A stretch of 64,000 nt of DNA from Podochytrium sp. JEL0797 (taxonomy: Eukaryota; Chytridiomycota; Chytridiomycetes; Chytridiales; Chytriomycetaceae): positions 1 to 64,000 of the forward strand of contig JADGJG010000008.1 in assembly GCA_027596195.1 (NCBI GenBank), in the 5' to 3' direction. Position 1 is the stretch's first letter; each line of letters opens with the position of its first letter. The notes below the pieces were generated by a model. That model did no database searches. It saw nothing but the letters and a program-made list of their open reading frames with translations, and was not told the origin of the DNA. The translations under genes and the position numbers were made by a program. Below are positions 18,151 to 28,483 of the stretch, one piece after another.

Positions 18151-20173
18151 ATGATTTCCACCTCGTTAATCATTGCGGGACTTGCCATGGCTCAGACTCC
18201 CAACTTGATTCTTGACAACGACTTTGCCGGCGCATGTAACAGCGTGGGGTCATGGTGCATTACCAAAGATGCCAGTGTGATTGCGCCTTGGATTGTCGCT
18301 CCATGCACTTCTGTCGTGAGTTCTCATCCAAATTCTGAAAATCTTGAGCCCCGAACTAATCATCTGCTTTTTCTAGTCTGCATCAGGCTGTGTTGATGGC
18401 GAATTTGAAGAGGACAATTCCATATTCCCCGATCCTTTGGCCACAACAAATGTCGATTTGAACCCCAACGGACCCTCGTCGTTGTACCAAGACGTTTTTG
18501 TTATGGGAGGGTTCTCTGGCATGAATTTAACCTTCGGAATCGGGTTCAATACGTTTTGCGGCGATACCACTGGAAGCTTGAATGTGACTCTGTCGAATTT
18601 AGCAAACAACGCCGTCCTTCATTCAACAGTCATCTCTGCGTCCATGCCGTTCAAGATTCAAACGATCCTCATCCCGAGTTCAAGCTGCGGCAAGACACGC
18701 GTGCAATTCACGTCTCTGGTCGGCGGCTCGTCCTGTGGGCCTCTTCTCACCAATGTCCGATTATCCGCCACTGGCATGCCACCCTCAAATGCTGGTTGCA
18801 GCAATGGCGCGTCAGTCGTATTTGCTCCATCTAACACGATTGAGGCAGCATGTGGAATAGCGAAAACCCCTCCATCGAACCACACGTCATTGCTTCCGAT
18901 CAAGAACTCTGAAGTGCTTGCTTATTCTGGCCCAGCCGCCTCGTCAAACTTCACGTTTACCAACTTTGGCCAAATAGTCAACTTCAATGCAACTGGAGTG
19001 TGTTTGCCAACGTCTGCTTCTTGGATGAGCAGCAACGGGACCTGCCTCCTGAACACAACTTTTGACACGACCCAAAACTGCTTTACAAGTGGCACAAACG
19101 TGATCACAAGGTAATTTTATTCTTTTCATTCGGCATCATTCGACTGAAGAACTTACTGCTTTGATTCCAGCTCCATGTTCATCAACGCGACGTTGGGGCA
19201 AATAAGCACAAGCCAAACATTTCCGTTGATCTTCATCACGAACGCCACCCAAACCACTGCCACATTCGCACTCAGTTCTGAAGTATACGATTCCGTTGCG
19301 GGATCGTTTGTGTTTGTGATCTCTCCGTCGCCACCCGCAAACATGAACGTGTTGTCCCTCTCAACTTTGAGTCCAAGTGGAACTACAACAAATGGACCCG
19401 TTATCTCAGGTCCAGTCGACCCAGCCACGAATCTGACTTACACCACAAACATCAAGTGCAACGGTTCCACCCAACACTTCAATTACATCGGCCGCGCAAC
19501 GCTCTGCGCCATCTCCGGATCCTCCTGCATCCAAGAACTCGCGCCTCAAAACTTCCAAATCTCGTTCACAGTCTCGGGCGAATGCTTATTCACCTACCAA
19601 ATCATCAACAACCTGGTCACCGCGTCGCTCACAGAAAACGGATCCACGAACCTCGACGCAAAGCAGCCTTGGGACCTCACCTTATCCAGCAGTATTCTCA
19701 AGAGCTCCAATATGGGACTCACAGTTACAAGTCTCACAATCGGCGATGGCAGCGGAGCCAATATTCCCGTGGACCCAACCTGCTGGAGTTCGCTTCTCAC
19801 ACTCCACTCCGCCGGATTCGATAGCTTCAGGTTCCAGCCCATCGCTTTGTCTTCCTCAATAGCCAACTTCAAGGGACTGTCTGCCAACTACGAATTCGCA
19901 TGTGTCGGTGGCGCATCCCTGCAGTTCCTTCTCGCAGGGCAAGCGGTCCTGTACACTTTCAACTTTGGGCTTCAGTTCAACCCACTGACAAGTTCGAAAC
20001 GCGATGGAAACACGACAACGGAGGGGTCGTTGGTCCACCATGCCGCTGTTGACTTGACAAGCTCGTTACAAAGTGTTGACGATGTTGCGGTCGCAAATGA
20101 CATTTCTGCCGCTTCAAGATTGATTTCGTTTCCTATTCTGTTGCTTTCGGTAGTTTTAATATATAGATTTTAG
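18151..20173 (+). CDS. Large secreted, probably GPI-anchored surface protein, paralog 1
   Basis: Family not recognised. Exons 18151-18315, 18377-19110 and 19171-20173 with GT-AG introns of 60-61 bp give 633 aa. A signal peptide MISTSLIIAGLAMAQ is followed by a repeated-looking beta-rich ectodomain with many NxS/T sites and paired Cys (WCITKDASVIAPW, CGDTTGSLNVTLSNL, SSSCGKTRVQFTSL, NIKCNGSTQHFNY). It ends in the hydrophobic tail RLISFPILLLSVVLIYRF, preceded by Ser/Ala, as in GPI signals. It is about 45% similar by eye to the gene at 26466, with a conserved intron before SMFI/NIFM. The fold may be galactose-binding-like (PNLILDNDF resembles NLIxNxxF starts of such modules), but this is tentative. 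Expected at the cell surface or wall. Confidence 0.72.
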
Positions 20174-20521
20174 AAACTGTTTTCCTTTAAATTTTGCGCG
20201 CTGGATAATCGCATGCCTATTTCCGATTTTTTTTTTGCGGAAACCGAAATTCGCAGAGTTCAGTCCTCTCATGGGATCCTCGCGCGTCTAATAATCAGTG
20301 AAGCAGGAGAGTGGCGGTGTGAATCCCGAAAAATAACGGGAGACATGAACGGAATTTTGACACCTCGCACGTGTTTTTCAGAAATTGTCCCCGTACCTAT
20401 CCCAGCAAAGGACTGCTTGCGCTTTTTATTGAATTTTGAAGTTTAAGAGCTGCTGCTCCTTGCGCCAGAAGATGAAATGAAATTTTCAATGAATTCTGGT
20501 TTTTCGGAAAATTGAAACTGT
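20174..20521. other. 3' flank and tRNA upstream region; no protein gene
   Basis: Short frames only. The last 100 bp are the upstream region of the tRNA gene. No other structure was recognised. Confidence 0.5.
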
Positions 20522-20592
20522 GGCCCAATGGTCTAGTAGTATGATTCTCGCTTTGGGTGCGAGAGGTCCCGGGTTCAATTCCCGGTTGGGCC
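20522..20592 (+). tRNA. tRNA-Pro (anticodon UGG)
   Basis: A 71-base cloverleaf without intron. Acceptor stem GGCCCAA pairs with TTGGGCC. The D arm carries TGGTCTAGTAG. The anticodon stem CTCGC/GCGAG encloses loop TTTGGGT with anticodon TGG. The T arm is CCCGG GTTCAATT CCCGG, an internal B box of GGTTCAATTCC type. It is followed directly by CTTTTT. CCA is not encoded, as in eukaryotes. Confidence 0.95.
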
Positions 20593-20598
20593 CTTTTT
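20593..20598 (+). terminator. RNA polymerase III terminator of tRNA-Pro
   Basis: A run of five T (20594-20598) begins two bases after the acceptor stem, the normal pol III stop signal. Confidence 0.85.
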
Positions 20599-20866
20599 AT
20601 GGTGGAATGGCTTTGCGGAGGAAGGTTGGAGGACGGGCCGCCGCCCGTGGCGCGTTTGCATCCCATTGATGCTGGCGAGGCGCGAGCGCCGATGGCCACT
20701 CGAACGGATCCTTCGGCGTCTCACTCGCCATCCGTGATTGGATTGATATTCCCTTTCAGGTGGCGGTGTGATGGGCCTCGGCCATTTTCATTGCACGGGT
20801 TTATATTTCTCATTTTTTTTGGACCGACTTCTAAAATGAGGTACTTTATTTCTTTCTTCTTCCGTA

Positions 20867-22422
20867 TCAAAGCTCGCTTCTTTTGAAGCCCGCAACCACT
20901 TCCTTCACTGTCTCCGGAATCCCAAATTCCTTCGCAAGCTCCATCACAGATTCGTGCAGCTCGCTCTTGAAGTGCTTCACCGCATCCATATACACACTCA
21001 AATCACGGGGAACCCTCTTTCCATTGGGAGAAACTCCGGCAGGATAATCTGCAAAGTAATCATGCACAATCCTCTTCTTGCGCGCCAAATACGCCTCGCG
21101 GCTGATTCCCATCAGGAACGGGCTAAACGCCTTGTCAAACACAGACGGATCAAGGATCTCCAACCCCGCCTCGCGCGCTTTCCCAATCATCCAGTTGAGC
21201 GAAATGTCAGTGAGCCCTTGCTCCCACCATCCACCACCCACATCGGCATGGGCCCCACGGAACCATTTCTGCTCACGCGTGAAGTTTGCGGGGAGGTTCG
21301 CGACGGGCTCGAACAGGGTAGGCGGGAAGTATTGACGCGCTTCGTCAATGGAGATGGCGTGGTACGCGTGTTGGACGGAATCGCCAATGGTGAGGTCGTG
21401 GTAATTGTTGGGTTCGATGGCGCCGAGGGATTCTGCAATCTCTGTGAGGTATTCGGAGGGAACGTAGGGCAAGTATCCTTCAGGGACGTCAAGCGCTGCG
21501 ACCGTGTCAAACACGCCCATGAATTTGAGAAGAACGTGGTTGTGAGCGTGCTTTTGGTGGAACTCGACCAACGCAGCAGTATGCTGTGCAGTATCGTTGT
21601 GACGCGATCGGTAAAGATCGAAGGCTTGATTTACTTCCGCCATGAGGTCATCGTGGGTGTCAAAGCTGTCGCGGCGCGCAAGCCCGGCGTACCGGATAAA
21701 CGAGAAGAGAGAACGCACGATGGTGGAACCGCGGGAGAATCCGAACGCGTAAATCTCGTCGCCTTCGCGGTATTCCATGGCGAGCCAGGTGTACGCGTCG
21801 AGAAGGTGCTTGTGGATGTTGCCGAAATTTCCTTCAAGTTCGGAAGTTTTCTTGTCCTTGACTTCGGAAGCGACGCCAGAGTGGTAATATACCATTTGGG
21901 AGAGCGTGGCGGGGTCGCTATCGTGTTGGTTTTGTCCGTTGGACGCGAGGAACGCGAGTTTGACAATATTGGAGGGGGTCATGGCAGCAGTGAGTTTGAG
22001 GCCGCCCATGGACGGAGCATCCGCAACACTGCCCGGGGTTTGCCACGTGCCATCGATGGCACTGAGGTGTTTGATTAAATCGCTGTTTTGATGATCGCAA
22101 TCAACTCACACGACAAGCTTGCGACCGCCGCCGACGGGAGTGTTCCAGGAGTCGGTTTCGACAATTCCCATATTCTTTTGCTGGGTGTTCTGTGGGGCAA
22201 GTCGGGATTTTCAGTCAACAATCAAGCCGGCAGTTTGGTGATCACCTTGACCGTGGGGTTGACAGTTCCCCCCACATGATGAGGCTGAAGAATGAATCAG
22301 CATCATTATGAGAATATCATGGCACTCACATGCAAAATGTCGGAGATCCAAGTGGCCGAGACAGGACTAACGGCGACCAATGCGGACGTGAGAACGAATA
22401 TGAGGTGCTTGGTGGAGACCAT
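20867..22422 (-). CDS. Secreted DUF2235 (Tle1-like) alpha/beta hydrolase
   Basis: Exons on the minus strand: 22422-22330, 22284-22246, 22189-22110 and 22061-20867, all GT-AG with matching phase, giving 468 aa. Exon 1 encodes a clean signal peptide (MVSTKHLIFVLTSALVAVSP). The hydrolase domain opens with KLVVAIDGTWQTPG and has the nucleophile elbow AFGFSRGSTIVRSL (GxSxG), FMGVFDTVAAL and the His block WFRGAHADVGGGWW, as in bacterial type VI lipase effectors Tle1 and fungal DUF2235 proteins. Members are mostly cytosolic in fungi, so a secretory signal is noteworthy. The 13-codon exon 2 is small but correct in phase. Substrate is inferred to be phospholipid esters or similar. No operon-like neighbours. 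Confidence 0.85.
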
Positions 22423-22598
22423 GAGTGTGTTCTAGAGACGTGCAGGGGTCAGCAAGCGTGGCAGAAGCGGTTGCAGTCCAAAGACACACGAGCACGCACC
22501 CAAGTTCAGGAAAAATTCTCAATTTGAACTTTGATTGGATCGAAAAGGAAGGCTCTTTCGTCAGAACGCGCCAGGAACCCCTTCTTTATTTCCAAGAA

Positions 22599-25500
22599 TC
22601 ACAGCACCTCCTTCAACGCTTCCACCGTTTCAATCGGCTGATTGCAAGACCCACCCTCACAAATAAACACACGACCACCCTCCCCACCCGCGCTTTCACT
22701 GATGGATTTGAGCAACGGATTCTGCTGAGTCAACCACGCTTCTGAAGATCCCTTTCCGACCGGAAGGTGGACAGCAGTGGCGAGGGGGTTGAACGTGGTG
22801 TCGAGGACGTGTTTCATTTCCGCTGGGAGGTTGCCTTGCACGACAATCTGGGCAAGAGAAACAAAGAGTATGAGAATGTATCGAGGGTTTGAGTGAGGGT
22901 TTATTCACCTCCTTGTATCCGCGAGAGTACCCCATCCAGCCAACGACCATTTGAGGAAGGCTTCGAGGAGACTTCAAAAGAGAATCGAGGTTCGCCGTGA
23001 GCGTCTTGATCGCCGTTGCTTTGAAATCGATGTTGGTGGAGCCCAGAATAGCATCCAATCTCAAAAGATTCTTGACAGCGACGGAAGTAGGTGTTGGCTC
23101 AGCTCCGTCATATTCTGAACGAATCGAGCCATGTCAGATCACGAAACTGAACAAGGAAAGACAAACCATCCTTCATCCTCAACAACACGCCATCGTCTTC
23201 CTTCATTCCCGTAAAATACCCGCCATTCACATCATCCAAAAACAACTTGTCCATCGTGTGCTGGAGATCCAAGGCCCATTTCAACCAATCTTCAGAGTGT
23301 GTCGTTTGGTACAGCTCAAGCAACCCATCGATTAAAAAGGCGTAATCGTCAGCATATCCCGGAATATTTCCGCCGTGAATTCGTGTAAGCGTTTTGGTAT
23401 CGGGATTGTACATATTGTTTTTGATGAAATGCGCGGCAGTTGTGGCGAGGGTGAGAATCGTCTTCGAATCGTCTTGAACCTGGCGCGATGTTTTGGCAAG
23501 CGCGGAAATCATGAGTCCTGTGTTGTCCAAAGCCCTCCGTTAGAAAAACAACGGGTTCTGAAACTCATTCAATCACCATTCCAAGCCACCATGATTTTAT
23601 CATCCCGATGCGGCTTCGGCCTGCCTCCTCTCACCGCCCACAACTTTTCCAAACACAGCCTCAGCGTCAACTTGACAGTAAACACGTCGGAATCGAATTT
23701 CGTAGCCGTTTCAGAAAGCGTGTGGCGTTGGTGAAGAATGTTTTGGTTCGTGAGTTCGTGATGCGGGTCATGCTGATCGTGCACGTTGCCTCCGGGGTTC
23801 ACGCCGTAATGGAATTTGAAGAGTGCAGCGTCGGGGCCGAGGTGCGTGTCGATTTCCGAAGATTCCCAGACAGCAAACGCGCCCTCTGGAGGTTTCAACT
23901 ATCAGCGTCATCAGGAATCCATTCTGAACAGACCTTTCGTGTGCCCTGAATTAGCCGTTGGAAGGGAATCCGCGTCCTCGGCAGAGTAAAACGCGCCTTG
24001 TGGGTCCTTGAGGTCGCGTTCAACGTATTTGATGATGTCGCGGCAAACCTCCTCGTGAAACACATCATTCGTAATGGCTGCAAGATCAGCATATACGGAT
24101 AACAGTTGGGCTTGATCGTAAAGCATTTTCTCAAAGCTTTTGTGGATTTTTAGTTTGAAACGATGTATCGAAACGAGCACCAAAAACTCACTGAGGCACA
24201 TGCCACGTTTTGTCAACCGAATAACGATGGAATCCAGACCCCACATGGTCGTGAACGCCCCCCGCCGCGATTTTCTGTTTAATTCGACCGAGAACACAAA
24301 TTAGTCGTTGGAAATAAGATAATGAGAGAGAAAATATCGACCCACCCGCATCGTAAACTCAACCATCTCAAGCGCTTCATCACTCTCTTTTTGACGCATT
24401 TTGAGTCCCCGCATCAGAACAGCCTGTGCATCTTTGGCCTCAACTTGATCCAAAGACACGCCATATTTCGCCGACAAGCGCTGCATTTCAAATAGCGACA
24501 CTTGCACCTCGCTTTCGAGCTTATTAATGATTTCGGAAGGAACTTTGGCTTCGTGGTAATACGTCAACAGGAAGTTGAAAAGGACGGGTTGAGGGAATTT
24601 GGGTGCGCGTCCGAATCCGCCATACGTTCCATCAAACAGTTTCGAGAGAATCGTGAATGTTTTGGCGGGTATCGAGAAGGGCGGAACTGTGTCGAGGGGT
24701 GTGGCAGCGGCGGTTGTGTAGGACTGTATTTCCGAGTTAACAACCAAGTCGCAATTTGGGTGACAAGCGAAGATTAGTACCGACGAAATCTGACGCAGCC
24801 TTTCGAAATCTTCTTCACTGGCCGTCGTTAACACCTTGCTGTCGTTTGCCCACTTTTCACCGAAATATTCGACAACGTCGGGGAATCCAGTCGCTCCTGC
24901 GAATCGCGAATCACTCAATCAGCAGACTATAGTCAAAGTCGCGTTATCATACCATGACGCGAAGTGGGCGGGAAATACGTTCCTCCAAAGAACGGTTTCA
25001 ACTCGGGAGTCAGAAACACAGTCATTGGCCACCCTCCGGATCCAGTGAGCGCTTGAACATATGCCTAAATCAAATTCGCCGATTTAGAAGGCATGTTCGA
25101 GGCTGGATTTGGTCGGTGTTGCGCATCGGTTGGCTTTTGGATCCATTCCAAATCGGAGCTCGAATCGACTTCGTTCGACGGCTCGTCACATTTCGAATAC
25201 TACTCACCATATACATTCGATCAACCGTCGGCCTCTCTTCCCTGTGATCAATAATACGTCAAAACGCGGGATCGTGATTTCGAAGCACACTCACCGATCA
25301 ACCTTGACATTGACGAAATACTTGTTCATGACCTCAGCAATCTTGTCTGATTCGAACGATTCATGTGCCATAACGTGACACCAATGGCAAGTTGAATAAC
25401 CGACAGAGAGAAGAATCGGCTGCGATGCAATGAGTCAAACAGAGATCCGCTTCTCCAGACTTTGATCCCACCAACCTTATTAAGGTCCTTGGACACTTTG

Positions 25501-25728
25501 AACGCTTCGGGTCCCCATGGATACCTGATAACGATGTGAGATGAGAATCGGAAGGGTGATCCAAACAACGGCGAACCAATCGACGGGGTTGTCCTTGTGT
25601 TGGAGAAGATACGGCGATTTCTCGTCTTTGAGTCGGTTCATTGGAAGCAGCGATGCAGAGAAGAAGCGGTGCAAAGAGGTTCGGTTGGCAAAAGTCTTGC
25701 TTCGTGTTGGGAGTTTGAGAAGAAACAT
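22599..25728 (-). CDS. SPATA20: SPATA20/YyaL-family protein (DUF255 thioredoxin-like + glycosidase-like toroid)
   Basis: Thirteen exons on the minus strand: 25728-25577, 25524-25476, 25419-25295, 25241-25208, 25064-24953, 24896-24781, 24723-24346, 24274-24192, 24136-23934, 23885-23577, 23517-23167, 23114-22909 and 22847-22599. All introns are GT-AG in phase, giving 788 aa against 786 in human SPATA20. The N-terminus ([20 protein letters not shown]) resembles a mitochondrial presequence before [23 protein letters not shown]255 signatures are [18 protein letters not shown] (CxxC) and [11 protein letters not shown]. The alpha/alpha toroid follows with [28 protein letters not shown] and [16 protein letters not shown]. 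The cellular role of this ancient family is unclear; redox activity is suggested by the thioredoxin fold. Confidence 0.92.
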
Positions 25729-26465
25729 CGCCGAAAAAAAACGGCATGTTCTTGCCTCCGATTCACTAATAAAAGAGAATTACGTAAGAATCTCATGATG
25801 CTTTGTCTTTATTTTACCGGCAACATTTACGCGCATTATGAGATCATCCTGTCGATTGAATTCAATACCACTCTCGAGTGTTTTCACGTTCAATATCGCC
25901 GATGCGTGAATATTATTTTATCCCCCCCCCCCGCTCCCCCCAGTATATCAGACTTTATGATTGTTTTCTCAATTTTTCATCCCCATTTCCCAACCTTTAT
26001 CAGCTAAGGATTCGTCCAAATCGGAACGTGGCCCGGTATTCTGTTTTCAAGAGAATCACCTCAACTTATGCAGCCCAAACAAGCCAAACCAATGCGAGAT
26101 CATTCACTATTTAACAACGCTGCGTCCTATTGTTGTCGTGGAACTTATCTTCCAAAAATTGAACTTCTTGTCCCTCTGTTGCGGAAAAACTCCTGCGAAT
26201 CACCCAAGCATCACCGCTCTCACCCACTCTCAATTCAATGAGTAAAAAAAGGACGATTTTAACTTAGATGACATAAAATTAATTTTCAATGAACATTCAA
26301 AGAGCATTCAAAGCGTGAGTGGAAAAATTGTTTTGAAGAATGGATTCAAGAGGCAAACAATTGGCAAACAATTGGCAAATACTACGAATTTTCATTACCT
26401 TGACGTAACACGGAAAAGCCTTTAAATACGAGCAGCTGGCACTGCATTTCATTTACCAAAAGGCA
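25729..26465. other. Divergent intergenic region with tandem AATTGGCAAAC motif
   Basis: Promoters of SPATA20 (minus) and the second surface-protein gene (plus). A C-run lies at about 25922-25931. At about 26352-26383 GGCAAACAATT is repeated in tandem two and a half times, about 40 bp upstream of a TATA-like TTTAAATA (26421-26428). No reading frame is supported as a gene. Confidence 0.45.
26421..26428 (+). promoter_or_regulatory. TATA-like box of surface-protein paralog 2
   Basis: TTTAAATA lies 45 bp upstream of ATG 26466. If it sets transcription about 30 bp downstream, the 5' leader is only about 15 bases and there is no room for an upstream signal-peptide exon. Confidence 0.4.
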
Positions 26466-28351
26466 ATGTCGACTCCAAACTTGATCCAAAACAGCAACTT
26501 TGCGGGACTTTGTCAGGCCAGTGCCGGAACGTACTGCATCACGTCAAGCGCTACTCTGATCGCCCCCTGGGTGGTGGACTCTTGCTCTGCACTCCCCGCG
26601 TCTCTCCAAGCCAGCTGTAACGCCGGGAAAGGACAACTCGAGCAAGACAACCAAATCTTCCCGAATCCCACCTCGCTGACCAACATTGACCTGAATCCCA
26701 ACGCCCCATCGGCCGTCTACCAAGATGTCATGATCCCAGGAGGTTTCACGGGTCTTTCTTTGTCCATGCAAGTCGGCTTCAATAACCTTTGTGGCGGTTC
26801 GAGTGGAACGTTTATGTTGAACGTCACGAACCTCGTCACGAACGCGACATTGTATTCTGCCGTTTTAACTGGCAAGACTGGACCCTTTGTCACTCAGTCT
26901 GTCAACATCCCCAGCACAGCTTGTGGTGCGACACGCGTTGAATTCATTTCCCAAGCCGGAACTTCTTGTGGTCCACTTACTACCGGGGTTACTCTGTCTG
27001 CCACTGGAACGCCTCCTGCCAATGCTGCCTGCAGCGCTGGATTTTCAGTCGTGAACGCTCCCTCGAACACGATCGCCTCTGTTTGCGGTACCGCCCTCCC
27101 TCCTCCCTTCGACCCCAGCCTGCTGTTGCCCCAGACGGACCCGAAATTCTCCGGCTACACAAACCAAGACCAAAACATTACGGCCGCTTTCGCGTTCACC
27201 AATTACGGCCAAACTCTCAATTTCACCAAGTTTGGAGACTGCTTGCCGATTTCGTCATCTTGGTCTTTCCCGTCCGGAGTTTGTACTTTGACCAACGTGT
27301 TTGACTCGACGCAGCCATGCTGGACCAAGATTCAAAGTCAGTTTAATGGGTGAGTAATTCTTCTTTCGTTTTACTTTTGTGTGTCTCATTCCTCATATAT
27401 TTCAGCAACATCTTCATGCAAGCCACAAGCCCAGCGGGAACGTCTTTCGCCCAGAATTGTCCTTTGCAAGTCAGTTTCACTGGTGCTGCCCTGCAAGCCA
27501 GCACTACGGGCGCCATCGTTACCCAGACCCTCAATTTTGTAGTCACCAGTGAGACTTACGACTCGGCGACGGGGGACCTTGTTGTTACCATTGCCCCTTC
27601 CCCCTCCATGAAAGGGAAATACACTTACGTTTCTGGTCTCACCGGCCCCGCCAGCAACCCCGCAATCTCCGGGCCACTCAGCCAAACCCAACTCACGTAC
27701 AACACAAACATCAAATGCATTTCCGGGACTGCTCAAACTTTCACTTACACGGGGTCTGCCGACGCAGGCTCCTTCAGCATCTCGCTCACAATTTCCAAAA
27801 AGTGCACGTTCAGTTACGCCATTTCCAACACCCTTGTCTCGGCATCCATCACCGACAACGGGTCAACCACCCTTCAAGTTAATGACATCTGGGATCTCAC
27901 TCTCTCCAGTGCCGCCCTCACTGCTCAGGGATATTACATTAAAGTAACGGGAGTGACCATCGCCGATGGAGTTAACGGAATTCCAGTGACCATTGACCCC
28001 GCTTGCTGGAACAAATTGATCAAGACCAACACGTTCGGAAACGAAGTGTTTGAGTTCCCAGCCAACGTTATGAGCCACACAATCTCGTCTTACACGAGTG
28101 GAATGTCATTCTGCAGCAATGGTGCTCTTCAGCCGTTTCTTTTGTACAACAAGTCCGTGATCTACCAGTTTGCATTCACTCTGAGCTTTAACCCCACGTC
28201 TGCTAAGCGTGATGGAAACTCTTCGGATGGTGTTATTAAGGGTGTTGCCACAGCAACGGCTGCTGTTGACACAACGAGAAGCGCTTCTTCTGCTGGAGTA
28301 TCGTTCGGATTGAACGCCGCGTTTGCCCTCGCTGCGTTGATGGCTGTTTAG
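26466..28351 (+). CDS. Large GPI-tailed surface protein, paralog 2, lacking a visible signal peptide
   Basis: Exons 26466-27349 and 27406-28351 with a 56 bp GT-AG intron give 609 aa. It aligns along its length with the gene at 18151: TPNLIQNSNFAGLC, WVVDSCSALPASL, NIDLNPNAPSAVYQDV, SGTFMLNVTNLVTNATL, TACGATRVEFIS, NIKCISGTAQTFTY and SITDNGSTTLQVNDIWDLTL. The C-terminal tail VSFGLNAAFALAALMAV is a GPI-type signal. The N-terminus begins MSTPNL, whereas paralog 1 begins with a signal peptide ending in AMAQTPNL. Either the signal peptide was lost, or a small upstream exon ends at the AAAAG|GC acceptor just before ATG. The first intron of paralog 1 is absent here. Family function unknown. Confidence 0.7.
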
Positions 28352-28483
28352 TTTGTTTAATCGTTTTCTTTTTCTTTGTTGTTCGTTTTCTGAACTTTTA
28401 CGTTTTTTTACTATCTTTCAACGCTCATGCAAATAATATGTGATTTTATCAAATGAAAGCAGTTGAATAATGAAGAACTATCG

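Noticed and set aside
20522..20592. tRNA-like fragment or SINE instead of true tRNA
   Set aside because: All four stems pair and a pol III terminator follows; there is no SINE tail.
20954..22078. 374-codon plus-strand open frame antisense to the DUF2235 gene
   Set aside because: It is the complement of a recognised hydrolase exon and has no domain or splice context; it is a shadow of codon bias.
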